Shown here in pieces: positions 56,360 through 64,000 of a stretch of DNA of 64,000 bases. The translations under genes and the position numbers were made by a program. The DNA is from Xanthomonas sp. Leaf148. Its GTDB lineage: Bacteria; Pseudomonadota; Gammaproteobacteria; Xanthomonadales; Xanthomonadaceae. The notes under the pieces are model-generated. The model worked only from the letters and a program-made list of their open reading frames with translations, ran no database searches and was not told the origin of the DNA. Every line of letters starts with the position of its first letter. The first letter of the stretch is position 1. Location: assembly GCF_001423585.1 (NCBI RefSeq), contig NZ_LMOP01000009.1, forward strand, positions 173,496 through 237,495. The letters run 5' to 3'.

Positions 56360-58698
56360 GTGAACGCATGACGCCGCGCCTGTTTCCCGTGTCCCTGCTG
56401 ATTGGCCTGTTGGCCGGTTGCGCCACCACTCCGCCGCCGGACGTGCGCCGCGACGCGCGCCTGGACCCACAAGTCGGCGCTGCCGGCGCCACCCAGACCG
56501 TTGCCGACCAACGCGCCGACGGCAATGCCGCCGCCAGCGCCAAGCCCAGCCCGGTGATCCGGCGCGGCAGCGGCACCATGATCAACCAGAGCGCCGCGGC
56601 GTCGCCGTCGCCCACGCTGGGCATGGCCAGCAGCGGCAGCGCCACCTTCAACTTCGAAGGCGAGTCGGTACAGGCGGTGGTCAAGGCGATCCTGGGCGAC
56701 ATGCTCGGCCAGAACTACGTCATCGCGCCCGGCGTGCAGGGCACCGTGACCCTGGCCACGCCCAATCCGGTTTCGCCGGCGCAGGCCTTGAACCTGCTGG
56801 AAATGGTGTTGGGCTGGAACAACGCGCGCATGGTGTTCAGCGGTGGCCGCTACAACATCGTGCCGGCCGACCAGGCGCTGGCCGGCACCGTCGCGCCCAG
56901 CACCGCATCGCCGTCTGCCGCACGCGGTTTCGAAGTGCGCGTGGTGCCGCTGAAGTTCATTTCCGCCAGCGAAATGAAGAAGGTGCTGGAGCCGTACGCA
57001 CGGCCCAACGCCATCGTCGGCACCGACAACGCGCGCAACGTGATCACCCTTGGCGGCACCCGCGCCGAACTCGAAAACTACCTGCGCACCGTGCAGATTT
57101 TCGACGTGGACTGGTTGTCGGGCATGTCGGTGGGCGTGTTCCCGATCCAGTCCGGCAAGGCCGAAAAAGTCAGTGCCGATCTGGAAAAGGTCTTCGGCGA
57201 ACAGAGCAAGACGCCCAGCGCCGGCATGTTCCGTTTCATGCCGCTGGAAAACGCCAATGCGGTGCTGGTGATCACTCCGCAGCCGCGCTATCTGGATCAG
57301 ATCCAGCAGTGGCTGGACCGTATCGACAGCGCCGGCGGCGGCGTGCGCTTGTTCTCGTATGAATTGAAGTACATCAAGGCCAAGGACCTGGCCGATCGGT
57401 TGTCGGAAGTGTTCGGTGGGCGCGGCGGTGGCGGCGATTCCAACGCCTCGCTGGCGCCGGGTGCCGAGAGCAGCGTGCTCGGCGGCGCGCTGGGCAATCG
57501 TGACAGCAGCATGGGCGCCAGCTCCGGCATGACCGGAGGCAGCCTCGGCGAAAGCGGCGACAGCAGCGGCTCGGGCAGCAGTTTTGGTGGAAGCAGCGGC
57601 GTCGGTGGAAGCAGTGGTAGCAGCAGCGGTGGCCTGGGCAACGGCAGCTTGCAGCTCTCACCGCGCAGCAACGGCAACGGCGCAGTGACGCTGGAAGTGG
57701 AAGGCGACAAGGTCGGCGTGTCCGCTGTGGCCGAAACCAACACCTTGCTGGTGCGCTCCACGCCGCAATCGTGGGCGTCCATCCGCGACGTCATCGAAAA
57801 GCTCGACGTGATGCCGATGCAGGTGCATATCGAAGCGCAGGTGGCTGAGGTGAATTTGACCGGTGCGCTGAGCTATGGCGTCAACTGGTACTTTGAAAAT
57901 GCAGTAAATGCGCCAGCAGCTGCGGCTGATAACGGCCTGACCAACGGGACGGGCATCGGTCTTGGTGCTGGTCTTGCAAATGCAGCGGGACGGAATATTT
58001 GGGGCGATATCGCAGGTCAAGTTGGTAGTGGCGGACTCGCGTGGAGTTTCCTCGGCAAGAATGCGGCAGCCATCATCACGGCATTGGACCGGGTAACAAA
58101 TGTCCGTTTGTTGCAGACGCCTTCGGTGTTTGTGCGCAACAATGCGGAGGCTACGCTTAATGTCGGCTCGCGTATCGCGATTAACTCAACGTCCATTAAC
58201 ACCGGGCTTGGTAGCGACAGCAGCTTCTCTTCAGTGCAATACATCGATACCGGAGTGATTCTTAAAGTGCGTCCCCGCGTAACGAAGGACGGCATGGTGT
58301 TCCTGGATATCGTCCAAGAGGTCAGCAGTCCAGGTGACCGTCCAGCCGCATGTACGTCAGCGACCGCAACTGTGAATGCTGCAGCTTGTAATGTGGACAT
58401 CAATACACGTCGGGTTAAAACTGAGGCTGCAGTGCAGAGTGGCGACACAATCATGCTTGCGGGTTTGATCGATGACAGCACGACCGACACCAGCGATGGC
58501 GTGCCGTTCCTGAGCAAGCTTCCTGTAGTGGGTGCGTTGTTCGGAACCAAGGGAAAGAGCAACAACCGCCGCGAAGTCATCGTGCTGATCACCCCATCGA
58601 TCGTGCGCAACCCGCAGGAAGCGCGCAATCTCACCGACGAATACGGTCAGAAGTTCAAGGTCATGGAGCCGCTGAAACCCAGCCAGAAGCCGCAATGA
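56356..58698 (+). CDS. xpsD: Type II secretion outer-membrane secretin XpsD
   Basis: A 780-residue secretin. Signal peptide with lipobox LLAGC (lipid-carrying Cys ~22); N0 and N-domains from ~95 (FNFEGESVQAVVKAILGDML); a Gly/Ser-rich insertion at ~360-440 (for example SSGSGSSFGGSSGVGGSSGS); then the secretin barrel ending GVPFLSKLPVVGALFGTKGKSNNRREVIVLITP. It forms the multimeric outer-membrane channel. The part encoded by ~57850-58550 has lower GC and different codon choice than the rest (hand counts of 60-base lines: 29-31 GC against 37 at 57241), suggesting the barrel segment was exchanged by recombination. Confidence 0.95.
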   Translation: MSERMTPRLFPVSLLIGLLAGCATTPPPDVRRDARLDPQVGAAGATQTVADQRADGNAAASAKPSPVIRRGSGTMINQSAAASPSPTLGMASSGSATFNFEGESVQAVVKAILGDMLGQNYVIAPGVQGTVTLATPNPVSPAQALNLLEMVLGWNNARMVFSGGRYNIVPADQALAGTVAPSTASPSAARGFEVRVVPLKFISASEMKKVLEPYARPNAIVGTDNARNVITLGGTRAELENYLRTVQIFDVDWLSGMSVGVFPIQSGKAEKVSADLEKVFGEQSKTPSAGMFRFMPLENANAVLVITPQPRYLDQIQQWLDRIDSAGGGVRLFSYELKYIKAKDLADRLSEVFGGRGGGGDSNASLAPGAESSVLGGALGNRDSSMGASSGMTGGSLGESGDSSGSGSSFGGSSGVGGSSGSSSGGLGNGSLQLSPRSNGNGAVTLEVEGDKVGVSAVAETNTLLVRSTPQSWASIRDVIEKLDVMPMQVHIEAQVAEVNLTGALSYGVNWYFENAVNAPAAAADNGLTNGTGIGLGAGLANAAGRNIWGDIAGQVGSGGLAWSFLGKNAAAIITALDRVTNVRLLQTPSVFVRNNAEATLNVGSRIAINSTSINTGLGSDSSFSSVQYIDTGVILKVRPRVTKDGMVFLDIVQEVSSPGDRPAACTSATATVNAAACNVDINTRRVKTEAAVQSGDTIMLAGLIDDSTTDTSDGVPFLSKLPVVGALFGTKGKSNNRREVIVLITPSIVRNPQEARNLTDEYGQKFKVMEPLKPSQKPQ

Positions 58699-59534
58699 GT
58701 GCGGCACTGCCCGTCGTGCTGGTGCCGGTCGGCACCGACGACGAGGCGCTGGATGCGTGCTTGGGCGCATTGGGTGCGGCCACGCCTGCGGGCACGCGGG
58801 TGTGGCTGGCCGACGACGCGCAGGCCGGCCCGCGCGGCCGCGCGGTGATCGATCACTGGCTGGCGCGGACGCAGCTGCAGGCGCATCACACCCGCCGCCA
58901 GCGCATGCTCGGCGAGGTGGCGCATCTGGATGAAATGCTCGCCGCCTGCGGCGACGCCGACGTGGTGGTGCTGGGGGTGGATGCCTGCCCGCTGCCCGGT
59001 TGGTTGCGGCAGCTCACCGCATGTTTTGCGCGCGATGCGGCGATTGCCACGGCCACGCCCTGGAGCAATGTGGGCGAAGCCTGTAGCTGGCCGCGGCTGG
59101 GCGAACTCAACCCACTGCCGGACGCGCCGGAGCGATTGGCCGCTGCCTGTGCGGCGATGCCGCCGCTGCATCCGGAGTTACCCTCGGCGGTCGGGCACGC
59201 GGTGCTGCTGCGGGGCGCCGCACGGCGCAAGGCCGGCGGGCTGGATGCCAGCAGTTATGGCTCCTGGTATGCCGCGCTGGTGGATTTGAGCCTACGCATG
59301 GGCGGGCTGGGGTGGCGCAACGTGTTGTGCGACACCGCCTTCGTCGCCTCGCCGCACGAAGGCCGCCCGGCCGATGGCGATATGGATGCACTGGCCACAC
59401 GCTGGCCGGCCTGGCACGCGCGGCTGGCCAACTTTCTGATGCACGACCCCTTGCGTGCGCAACGCGACCAGTTAGGTCAGCTGCTCGCCGACCTGCCACC
59501 GCCGGACCCGCAGCGCATGCTGTTCGACGCGTAG
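58695..59534 (+). CDS. Glycosyltransferase-like protein at the end of the xps operon
   Basis: A 279-residue cytoplasmic protein overlapping the xpsD stop (ATGA). Features resemble family 2 glycosyltransferases: an N-terminal strand VVLVPVGTDDEALDACLGAL, a central DADVVVLGVDACPLPGWL that could be the nucleotide-sugar DxD-type site, and a later segment with GHAVLLRGAARRKAGGLD. The canonical QNxG or ED motifs are not clear, so the activity is uncertain. Operon position suggests a link with secretion or surface modification. It might also be a regulatory relative without activity. Confidence 0.6.
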   Translation: MSAALPVVLVPVGTDDEALDACLGALGAATPAGTRVWLADDAQAGPRGRAVIDHWLARTQLQAHHTRRQRMLGEVAHLDEMLAACGDADVVVLGVDACPLPGWLRQLTACFARDAAIATATPWSNVGEACSWPRLGELNPLPDAPERLAAACAAMPPLHPELPSAVGHAVLLRGAARRKAGGLDASSYGSWYAALVDLSLRMGGLGWRNVLCDTAFVASPHEGRPADGDMDALATRWPAWHARLANFLMHDPLRAQRDQLGQLLADLPPPDPQRMLFDA

Positions 59535-59760
59535 CGCAGCTGCCAAGTGGCATGCTCATCGCTAGGCGGGCGCAGCCGGTGTTCGGTGCGGCATGTAGCA
59601 CGCGTGCAGTGCGGTTCCTTGAGCTCTGTCCCTTGCAAGCTGACGACTGCTCGCCGTGCGCTGAGTGCAGGGGTGTTGTCGGCCGCATCCTGGTGGATGC
59701 CGTCGGAAGTTCAGGTCAAACGCATCGGAAGTCCAGATCAAACGCTGAGTGGGTCGAGTG

Positions 59761-59866
59761 CGCGGTGCCCTCGCCGCTCGCGGGACACGCCGTGAATCCG
59801 TCCGTGGAGACTCGGTGGCGGCATCCATGCCGCCACACGGTCCCGCAAGCGGCGAGGACACCGCAC
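59761..59866. repeat. Palindromic repeat, subfamily B, copy 2
   Basis: About 106 bases with inverted ends (GCGGTGCCCTCGCCGCTCGC ... GCGGCGAGGACACCGC) and a GGCGGCATCCATGCCGCC centre. It is the inverted counterpart of 19871-19972. Confidence 0.8.
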
Positions 59867-60012
59867 CAGGACGTTGGTCGGTAGCTGCTTGAAAGAGCTG
59901 GTCGTCTCGCGAGTCGCAGTGGCCTGCTGATGCGGATCGCACACACATATGAGTTAGCAAAGTAGAAGCACATCATGCATTGCTTGCACCATGCACACCG
60001 ACTATCTCGACT

Positions 60013-60118
60013 GGTCCTTGCCCGCTCACCGTCGCGGGACCTTACTCGGCATGGATGCTGCGTAAGCGCTTATAAGGACGTACTTGCAACGTGTCCCGCG
60101 AGGGTGGGCGGGCAAGGG
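60013..60118. repeat. Palindromic repeat, subfamily A, inverted copy
   Basis: Its reverse complement reads CCCTTGCCCGCCCACC then CGCGGGACACGTTGCAAGTA, matching the left half of 19576-19684. The central GGCGGCAT palindrome has decayed (CGGCATGGATGCTGCG). Confidence 0.75.
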
Positions 60119-60186
60119 GCCTGCAGCCAGGCAGCAGATCAGCCGGCCTCCAGTAGACCGGCGTGACGTAGTTTTGTTAGCCCCTC

Positions 60187-60915
60187 TTAAGAAGCCGACC
60201 GCATCGGCGCATCGGTGCGTACCACAACGTCCAGAGCGTCGTGCCGCCAGGATTCGATATCCAGTTCCACCGCGCGGCCGTCTTCGGCAAAGCTGATCCG
60301 CTGCAGGCGGAAACACGGCGTGCCGGTGGTGGACTGCAGCAGTATCGCCTGGGTGGCATCCAGGCCGGCCGGATGCATCGACACCTGTGCGCGGCTCAGG
60401 AATAGCCCCAACTTTTGGTTGAACACGCTCGACAGCGAGCCGGCCATCTCGTGTTCGAGCAGGCCCGGTGCCCACGCTGCCAGCACGACGTTGGTTTCCA
60501 GCAGCACGGCGCGGCGGTCGATCCAGCGTCGGCGTTGCAGCACGAAGACGTCTTCATACGGCGTGTCCAGTCGCAGCGCTGCTGCAAACGCGGCGCCCGC
60601 GGCCTGGCGGGTGGCACTCAACAACTCGGTGCGTGGCTTGCGCCCTTGCGCGGCCACGTACTGCATGAAGCCGGCAATGCTGGTGGGGTCGTAGCGCACG
60701 CGTGGTGCGCTGACGAACCAGCCACGGCGGTTTTCGCGGTAGATGCGGCCTTCGGCTTCAAGGTGCTGCAAGGCTTCGCGCAGGGTGATGCGGGTGCAGT
60801 CGAAGCGCTCGGCAAGCGCGCGCTCCACCGGCAGGCGCTGGTCCGGGCCCCATTCGCCGGCGGCAATCTGCGCGGCGATGATTTCAGTGATGGCATGCTG
60901 GCGCGACGCAGTCAT
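60187..60915 (-). CDS. GntR/HutC-family regulator
   Basis: A 242-residue transcription factor: GntR winged helix (AITEIIAAQIAAGEWGPDQRLPVERALAERFDCTRITLREALQHLEAEG, ~6-55) and UTRA domain (~85-240, ending ELDIESWRHDALDVVV). The ATG at 60915 gives MTASRQ; upstream in-frame codons to 61008 are basic and look non-coding. It lies 105 bases downstream of pnuC on the same strand, so it probably regulates that gene and the TonB receptor beyond it. The ligand may be the vitamin carried by those proteins (inference). Confidence 0.85.
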   Translation of the reverse strand: MTASRQHAITEIIAAQIAAGEWGPDQRLPVERALAERFDCTRITLREALQHLEAEGRIYRENRRGWFVSAPRVRYDPTSIAGFMQYVAAQGRKPRTELLSATRQAAGAAFAAALRLDTPYEDVFVLQRRRWIDRRAVLLETNVVLAAWAPGLLEHEMAGSLSSVFNQKLGLFLSRAQVSMHPAGLDATQAILLQSTTGTPCFRLQRISFAEDGRAVELDIESWRHDALDVVVRTDAPMRSAS

Positions 60916-61020
60916 GCGGCGCACCGCCAATCGGAGATGCGGGCCATGGGCGAGACAATGAGAGGAAGATCGTGCATGCCGCGATGGTAAAGAAGAACGC
61001 GCACGCAAACTGCACCGGGC

Positions 61021-61596
61021 TTAGCGTGGCGTTGCCAGGTTCCGGTTCTGTTGGGTTTTCCAGCTGCGCCATCCGTAGATCGCCAACGCCACGAAGCCGG
61101 CGTAGAGCAGGGCAGTGGGATACAACTCCTTGCTGACGAACACGCCGACGTAAATGCAATCGAGCACGATCCACAGCACCCAGTTAGCGAGGCGCTTGCG
61201 TGCGGCCCACACGCTGGCGACCAGGCTGAAACTGGCCAGCGCCGCGTCCAGCCATGGCAGTGCGGCATCTGTGCGGTGATGCATGTATGCGCCCAGCGCA
61301 GCAGCGAATGCAGCGCCGACAGAGAGTGAGAGCCACAGTTCACGCTGCGGCATCGGCAAGGGACGGATGCGCGCGTCCACGCTGTTGCCGCGTTGCCACT
61401 GCCACCACCCGTAGAGTTGGGTCAGCACATACACGCCTTGCAGCAGCATGTCCGAGTACAGCTTCCACTGATAGAACAGCCACGCATACAGCGCGACCGC
61501 CACGATGCCGACCGGCCAGCACCAGCGGATGCGCTGTGCGGTCAGCCACACGCCCAGCAGGTTGATCACAACGGCGATGGATTCGAGCAAGAACAT
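61021..61596 (-). CDS. PnuC-family vitamin transporter
   Basis: A 191-residue membrane protein with about seven hydrophobic segments. WPVGIVAVALYAWLFYQWKLYSDMLLQGVYV and NWVLWIVLDCIYVGVFVSKELYPTALLYAGF are the paired conserved halves of PnuC/PnuT/PnuX facilitators, which take up nicotinamide riboside, thiamine or riboflavin. The substrate cannot be fixed from sequence. The ATG at 61596 (MFLLESIAVVINLLGV) is the usual family start; further upstream codons are non-hydrophobic. A TonB receptor upstream suggests outer- and inner-membrane steps of one uptake route. No niacin or thiamine kinase and no riboswitch is visible in the window. Confidence 0.88.
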   Translation of the reverse strand: MFLLESIAVVINLLGVWLTAQRIRWCWPVGIVAVALYAWLFYQWKLYSDMLLQGVYVLTQLYGWWQWQRGNSVDARIRPLPMPQRELWLSLSVGAAFAAALGAYMHHRTDAALPWLDAALASFSLVASVWAARKRLANWVLWIVLDCIYVGVFVSKELYPTALLYAGFVALAIYGWRSWKTQQNRNLATPR

Positions 61597-61803
61597 GCAA
61601 GGCCTGATGGAAAGTGGAGAGCGGTGGGAGAGGCGCAACCGGTGCAAAACAGTGGTGCAGTCGGAAGTGGACGCTGCGCGAAGCCCCGTACCGACGTGCA
61701 CTGCAAGCGCGTCAGCGCCTGCACCGCTGAGCCCCTGCCTTCAGCTGGTGCCTGCGGTCTTCAGTCAGTGCCTGAAACACGCACAAGCACAGGTAATTTC
61801 GCT

Positions 61804-61920
61804 ACGACGTCCTTCCCCCCGCTCGCGGACGCTTCGATGTCCTTCCCCCGCCTGCGGACGCTCCGACATCCTTCCCCCGCTTACGGACGCTTCGACGTCC
61901 TTCTCCCGCCTGCGGGGGAA
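61804..61920. repeat. Four-copy 29-30 bp tandem repeat
   Basis: Units beginning ACGTCCTTCCCC-type at 61807, 61837, 61866 and 61895 (periods 30, 29 and 29) with a GCGGACGCTTCGA core. The last unit runs into an inverted CTCCCGCCTGCGGGGGAAG hairpin. It sits in the 356-base gap between the TonB receptor stop and the pnuC start; the remainder of that gap holds nothing I can name. Confidence 0.85.
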
Positions 61921-61952
61921 GGTGCCCGAAGGGCGGATGGGGGCAGCAGACC

Positions 61953-64000
61953 TCAAAAATCCACCTGCACGCTCAGACGCGCAGTGCGCGGCGCACCCGG
62001 AAACAGATACGCATCGCCCTGGTACTCGCCCGAATCGCGCCAATAGCGTTTGTCGAACACGTTGTCCACGTTCAAACGCCAGGTGGTCGCCAGGCCGCCC
62101 AGCGCGGTGGCGTAGCGCGCCCCCAGGTTGGCCACGGTGTATGCCGGCACGCTGGCATTGCCGAGCCGGTCGGCGAACTTGCGCCCGCTGTATTGCACAC
62201 CGGCCAGCACCGCCAGGCCATCGACGCCTGGCACGCTGTAGTCGGCCTGCACGCTGGCACGCAGCTTGGGCACATTGATCGCCTGATGGCCTTCGTATTC
62301 GGCAATGTCGGTCTCTTCTGCGCGTGCGCGGATGGCGGCGACACTGGCGAACAGGCGCAGTTGCTCGGTGGCCGCGCCGTCGGCCGACAGTTCCAGCCCG
62401 CGGTTGTGCAACCGGCCTTGTTGCACGAACAACAGACCTCCATCGGCCTGCGGTTGGGTGAATTGATAGGCCTGGCGGATGTCGAATAGCGCCGCGCCCA
62501 GGCGCAGGCCATCCAGTTCGAGCTTGGCGCCGGTTTCCAGCTGGTAGGCCTTGGTCGGCGGCAGGATTTCATCGGCGTTGTCGGCAAACCACGGGGCCGT
62601 GCCGCCGGCGGCAAGGCTCTTGGCGTAGCTTGCATACAGCGACACGTTTTGCTGCGGCTTGAACAACAGCGCGGCCTGCGGCAACACCGCGTCCTTGCGG
62701 GTGCGTCGTTCCAGCAGCCCATCGCGGTCGAAGGCGCGCTCGTCCAAGCGGACAGCGCGTGCGCCGAGCGACAGTTCCCACAGGGCGCCCAGGCCGATGC
62801 GGTCGGTCAGCACCAACGCGCGTTGGCGGCTATCCAGGCGGCGTTGCTTGGGGTCCAGCGCCACATCGGTCTGTGCGAAAACCTCCGGGTCGCGATCGAT
62901 ACTGCCACTGCCGATGAATTCGTTGACCGAGCCAAAGCGGTCGATGGTGCGGCGTAGCCAGTCGCCGCCGATGCTCAGATGATGCTCCAGCGCGCCGGTG
63001 ACCACATGGCCTTCGAGGGTGGCGCGCAGTTGATCGTGCACGCGGGTGTCGTCGGGGCTGCGGTAGTCGTAAACGTCGTACTCGCCTTGCGCACTGAAGA
63101 AGTTGGGCGTGAAGATCTCCGCACAACTTGCGGCGCCATAGCAGCCCCAGGCGAATGTGGAGAAATCGTTGATCACCGCGCGGCTGCGCGAGGCCTCGAC
63201 TGTGGCGCGCCAGTCGTCGTTGAACTGATACGCATAGCGCAGCTGCGCGTTGAGCGAATCCATCTCCACCGGCCGCGCCCACGGCTGGTAACCGAGCAGG
63301 CGGTGCACATCGATGTCGCGCGGCACCTGCGTGCCATCGAGCAATTGGTAGCCGGGCACCGAGCGCTGTTGCCGATGCTGATATTCCACATCCAGCTGCA
63401 ACAACGATTGCGCGGTGATCTTCCAGTCACCGGCCAGCGACAGAAAATTGCGGTAACCATCGGCGTGATCGACATAGCTGTTGATGTCTTCGCGCGCGGC
63501 ATTCACGCGCAGGCCCAGCGTGCGCTCGGCGCCGAACCAGTCGCCTAAATCGGCGGCGACATAGCGCGAGCCCTGCTCGTCGGTGCCCAGGGTCACGCTG
63601 CGCACATGCTCGGGGCGTTTGGTGCGGTAGTCGATCAACCCGGCCGGTTCGTTGATGCCCGACTGCAGCCCGCTCAGGCCCTTGAGAATCTGCACCTGCT
63701 GCTTGTTTTCCAGCGCAATCGACTGCTCGCCCACCGCGCTCAGCCCGTTGATGCGATAGCTGTTGGCGGCATTGAGCGAGTAGCCGCGCACCACGAAGTT
63801 TTCGTAATAGCCGATCGGTGCATATGCATCGCCGGCGGAGGCATCGGCGCGCAGCACCTCGCTAAGCACACGCGCCTGGCGATCGAGCAATTGCTGGCGC
63901 TCGATCACCGCGATGGAGGCCGGCGCATCGAGCAGCGGCGTTGCGCCGAAGCCGGTCAGTGCCGTGTTGCTATCGCTGCGCTCGCCCAGCACATTGACCG
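61953..64000 (-). CDS. TonB-dependent outer-membrane receptor, N-terminus outside window
   Basis: A receptor of at least 682 residues; the frame is open to the right edge, so signal peptide and TonB box are missing from view. The visible plug (TPLLDAPASIAVIERQQLLDRQARVLSEVLRADASAG ... YYENFVVRGYSL) and the barrel ending APRTARLSVQVDF are of the FhuA/FecA siderophore-like class, not the oligosaccharide class of 10153-12978. A conserved C-terminal Phe is present. With pnuC and a GntR gene downstream on the same strand, a vitamin or precursor is a likely cargo; iron-siderophore uptake is the main alternative. Confidence 0.88.
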   Translation of the reverse strand, partial: VNVLGERSDSNTALTGFGATPLLDAPASIAVIERQQLLDRQARVLSEVLRADASAGDAYAPIGYYENFVVRGYSLNAANSYRINGLSAVGEQSIALENKQQVQILKGLSGLQSGINEPAGLIDYRTKRPEHVRSVTLGTDEQGSRYVAADLGDWFGAERTLGLRVNAAREDINSYVDHADGYRNFLSLAGDWKITAQSLLQLDVEYQHRQQRSVPGYQLLDGTQVPRDIDVHRLLGYQPWARPVEMDSLNAQLRYAYQFNDDWRATVEASRSRAVINDFSTFAWGCYGAASCAEIFTPNFFSAQGEYDVYDYRSPDDTRVHDQLRATLEGHVVTGALEHHLSIGGDWLRRTIDRFGSVNEFIGSGSIDRDPEVFAQTDVALDPKQRRLDSRQRALVLTDRIGLGALWELSLGARAVRLDERAFDRDGLLERRTRKDAVLPQAALLFKPQQNVSLYASYAKSLAAGGTAPWFADNADEILPPTKAYQLETGAKLELDGLRLGAALFDIRQAYQFTQPQADGGLLFVQQGRLHNRGLELSADGAATEQLRLFASVAAIRARAEETDIAEYEGHQAINVPKLRASVQADYSVPGVDGLAVLAGVQYSGRKFADRLGNASVPAYTVANLGARYATALGGLATTWRLNVDNVFDKRYWRDSGEYQGDAYLFPGAPRTARLSVQVDF

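Larger units (their letters stand above)
59535..60186. other. Gene-free region with palindromic repeats
   Basis: No gene is supported between the glycosyltransferase-like gene and the GntR gene, which converge here. It holds a subfamily B palindrome (59761-59866) and a subfamily A copy (60013-60118). Confidence 0.55.

Noticed and set aside
61804-61920. Possible short CRISPR array
   Set aside because: The 29-30 base units are directly adjacent with no unique spacers, and no cas gene is present.

Overview
The window looks like chromosome of a Xanthomonas species (Gammaproteobacteria, Xanthomonadaceae). The reasons are high GC, a complete type II secretion operon in the Xanthomonas order (xpsE-F-G-H-I-J-K-L-M-N-D, secretin last), the end of a second type II operon (xcsL-M-N), the xanthomonad GlcNAc cluster nagQ-nagP-nagR-nagB-II-nagA, large TonB-dependent receptors and a Xad-type trimeric adhesin. 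There are no rRNA or tRNA genes, CRISPR arrays, transposase genes or phage genes.

Layout. 1-2071: 3' end of the xcs operon. 2395-12978: GlcNAc/chitin-sugar scavenging block, with regulators NagQ and NagR, permease NagP, enzymes NagB-II and NagA, an S41-peptidase-like exported protein, and an outer-membrane TonB-dependent receptor preceded by a LacI-type operator. 13035-17980 (minus strand): a compact lanthipeptide locus not part of the usual xanthomonad core. It has a 61-residue precursor (LanA), a class II lanthionine synthetase (LanM) and an ABC exporter (LanT), packed 5-6 bases apart. 18135-32080: housekeeping genes cca, valS, holC, pepA, lptF, lptG, xerD and dsbC with small membrane proteins between them. 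32475-36551: purL, carrying two in-frame repeat insertions. 37262-38245: decayed adhesin/protease relic. 38786-45373: a 2195-residue trimeric autotransporter adhesin. 45607-47490: secreted subtilase. 47620-58698: complete xps operon, then a glycosyltransferase-like gene. 60187-64000 (minus): a GntR regulator, a PnuC-type vitamin transporter and a TonB receptor cut by the window edge.

How the parts fit. Xps builds the main type II machine, and the subtilase just upstream is a plausible client. The nag block imports and degrades GlcNAc under two repressors. The lan locus should make, modify and export a small ring-containing peptide. Its exporter lacks the usual leader-cutting domain and no immunity genes are visible, so those functions must be elsewhere or absent. 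It lies between the xcs-nag block and the cca-to-xps block, which I recall as distant from each other in the reference X. campestris and X. citri genomes, so it may mark a rearrangement junction.

Repeats are a second theme. Short GC-rich elements, with G-rich heptamer-like arrays on one side and their inverted complement on the other, lie beside valS, before purL, twice inside purL, and between xpsE and xpsF. A second family of ~109 bp palindromic elements fills the gaps after cca and after the xps operon. The best candidates for something new are the lan locus (especially the precursor), the repeat-derived 61-codon frame that links xpsE to xpsF by overlapping stop/start codons, and the conserved leader motif shared by the adhesin and its upstream relic.
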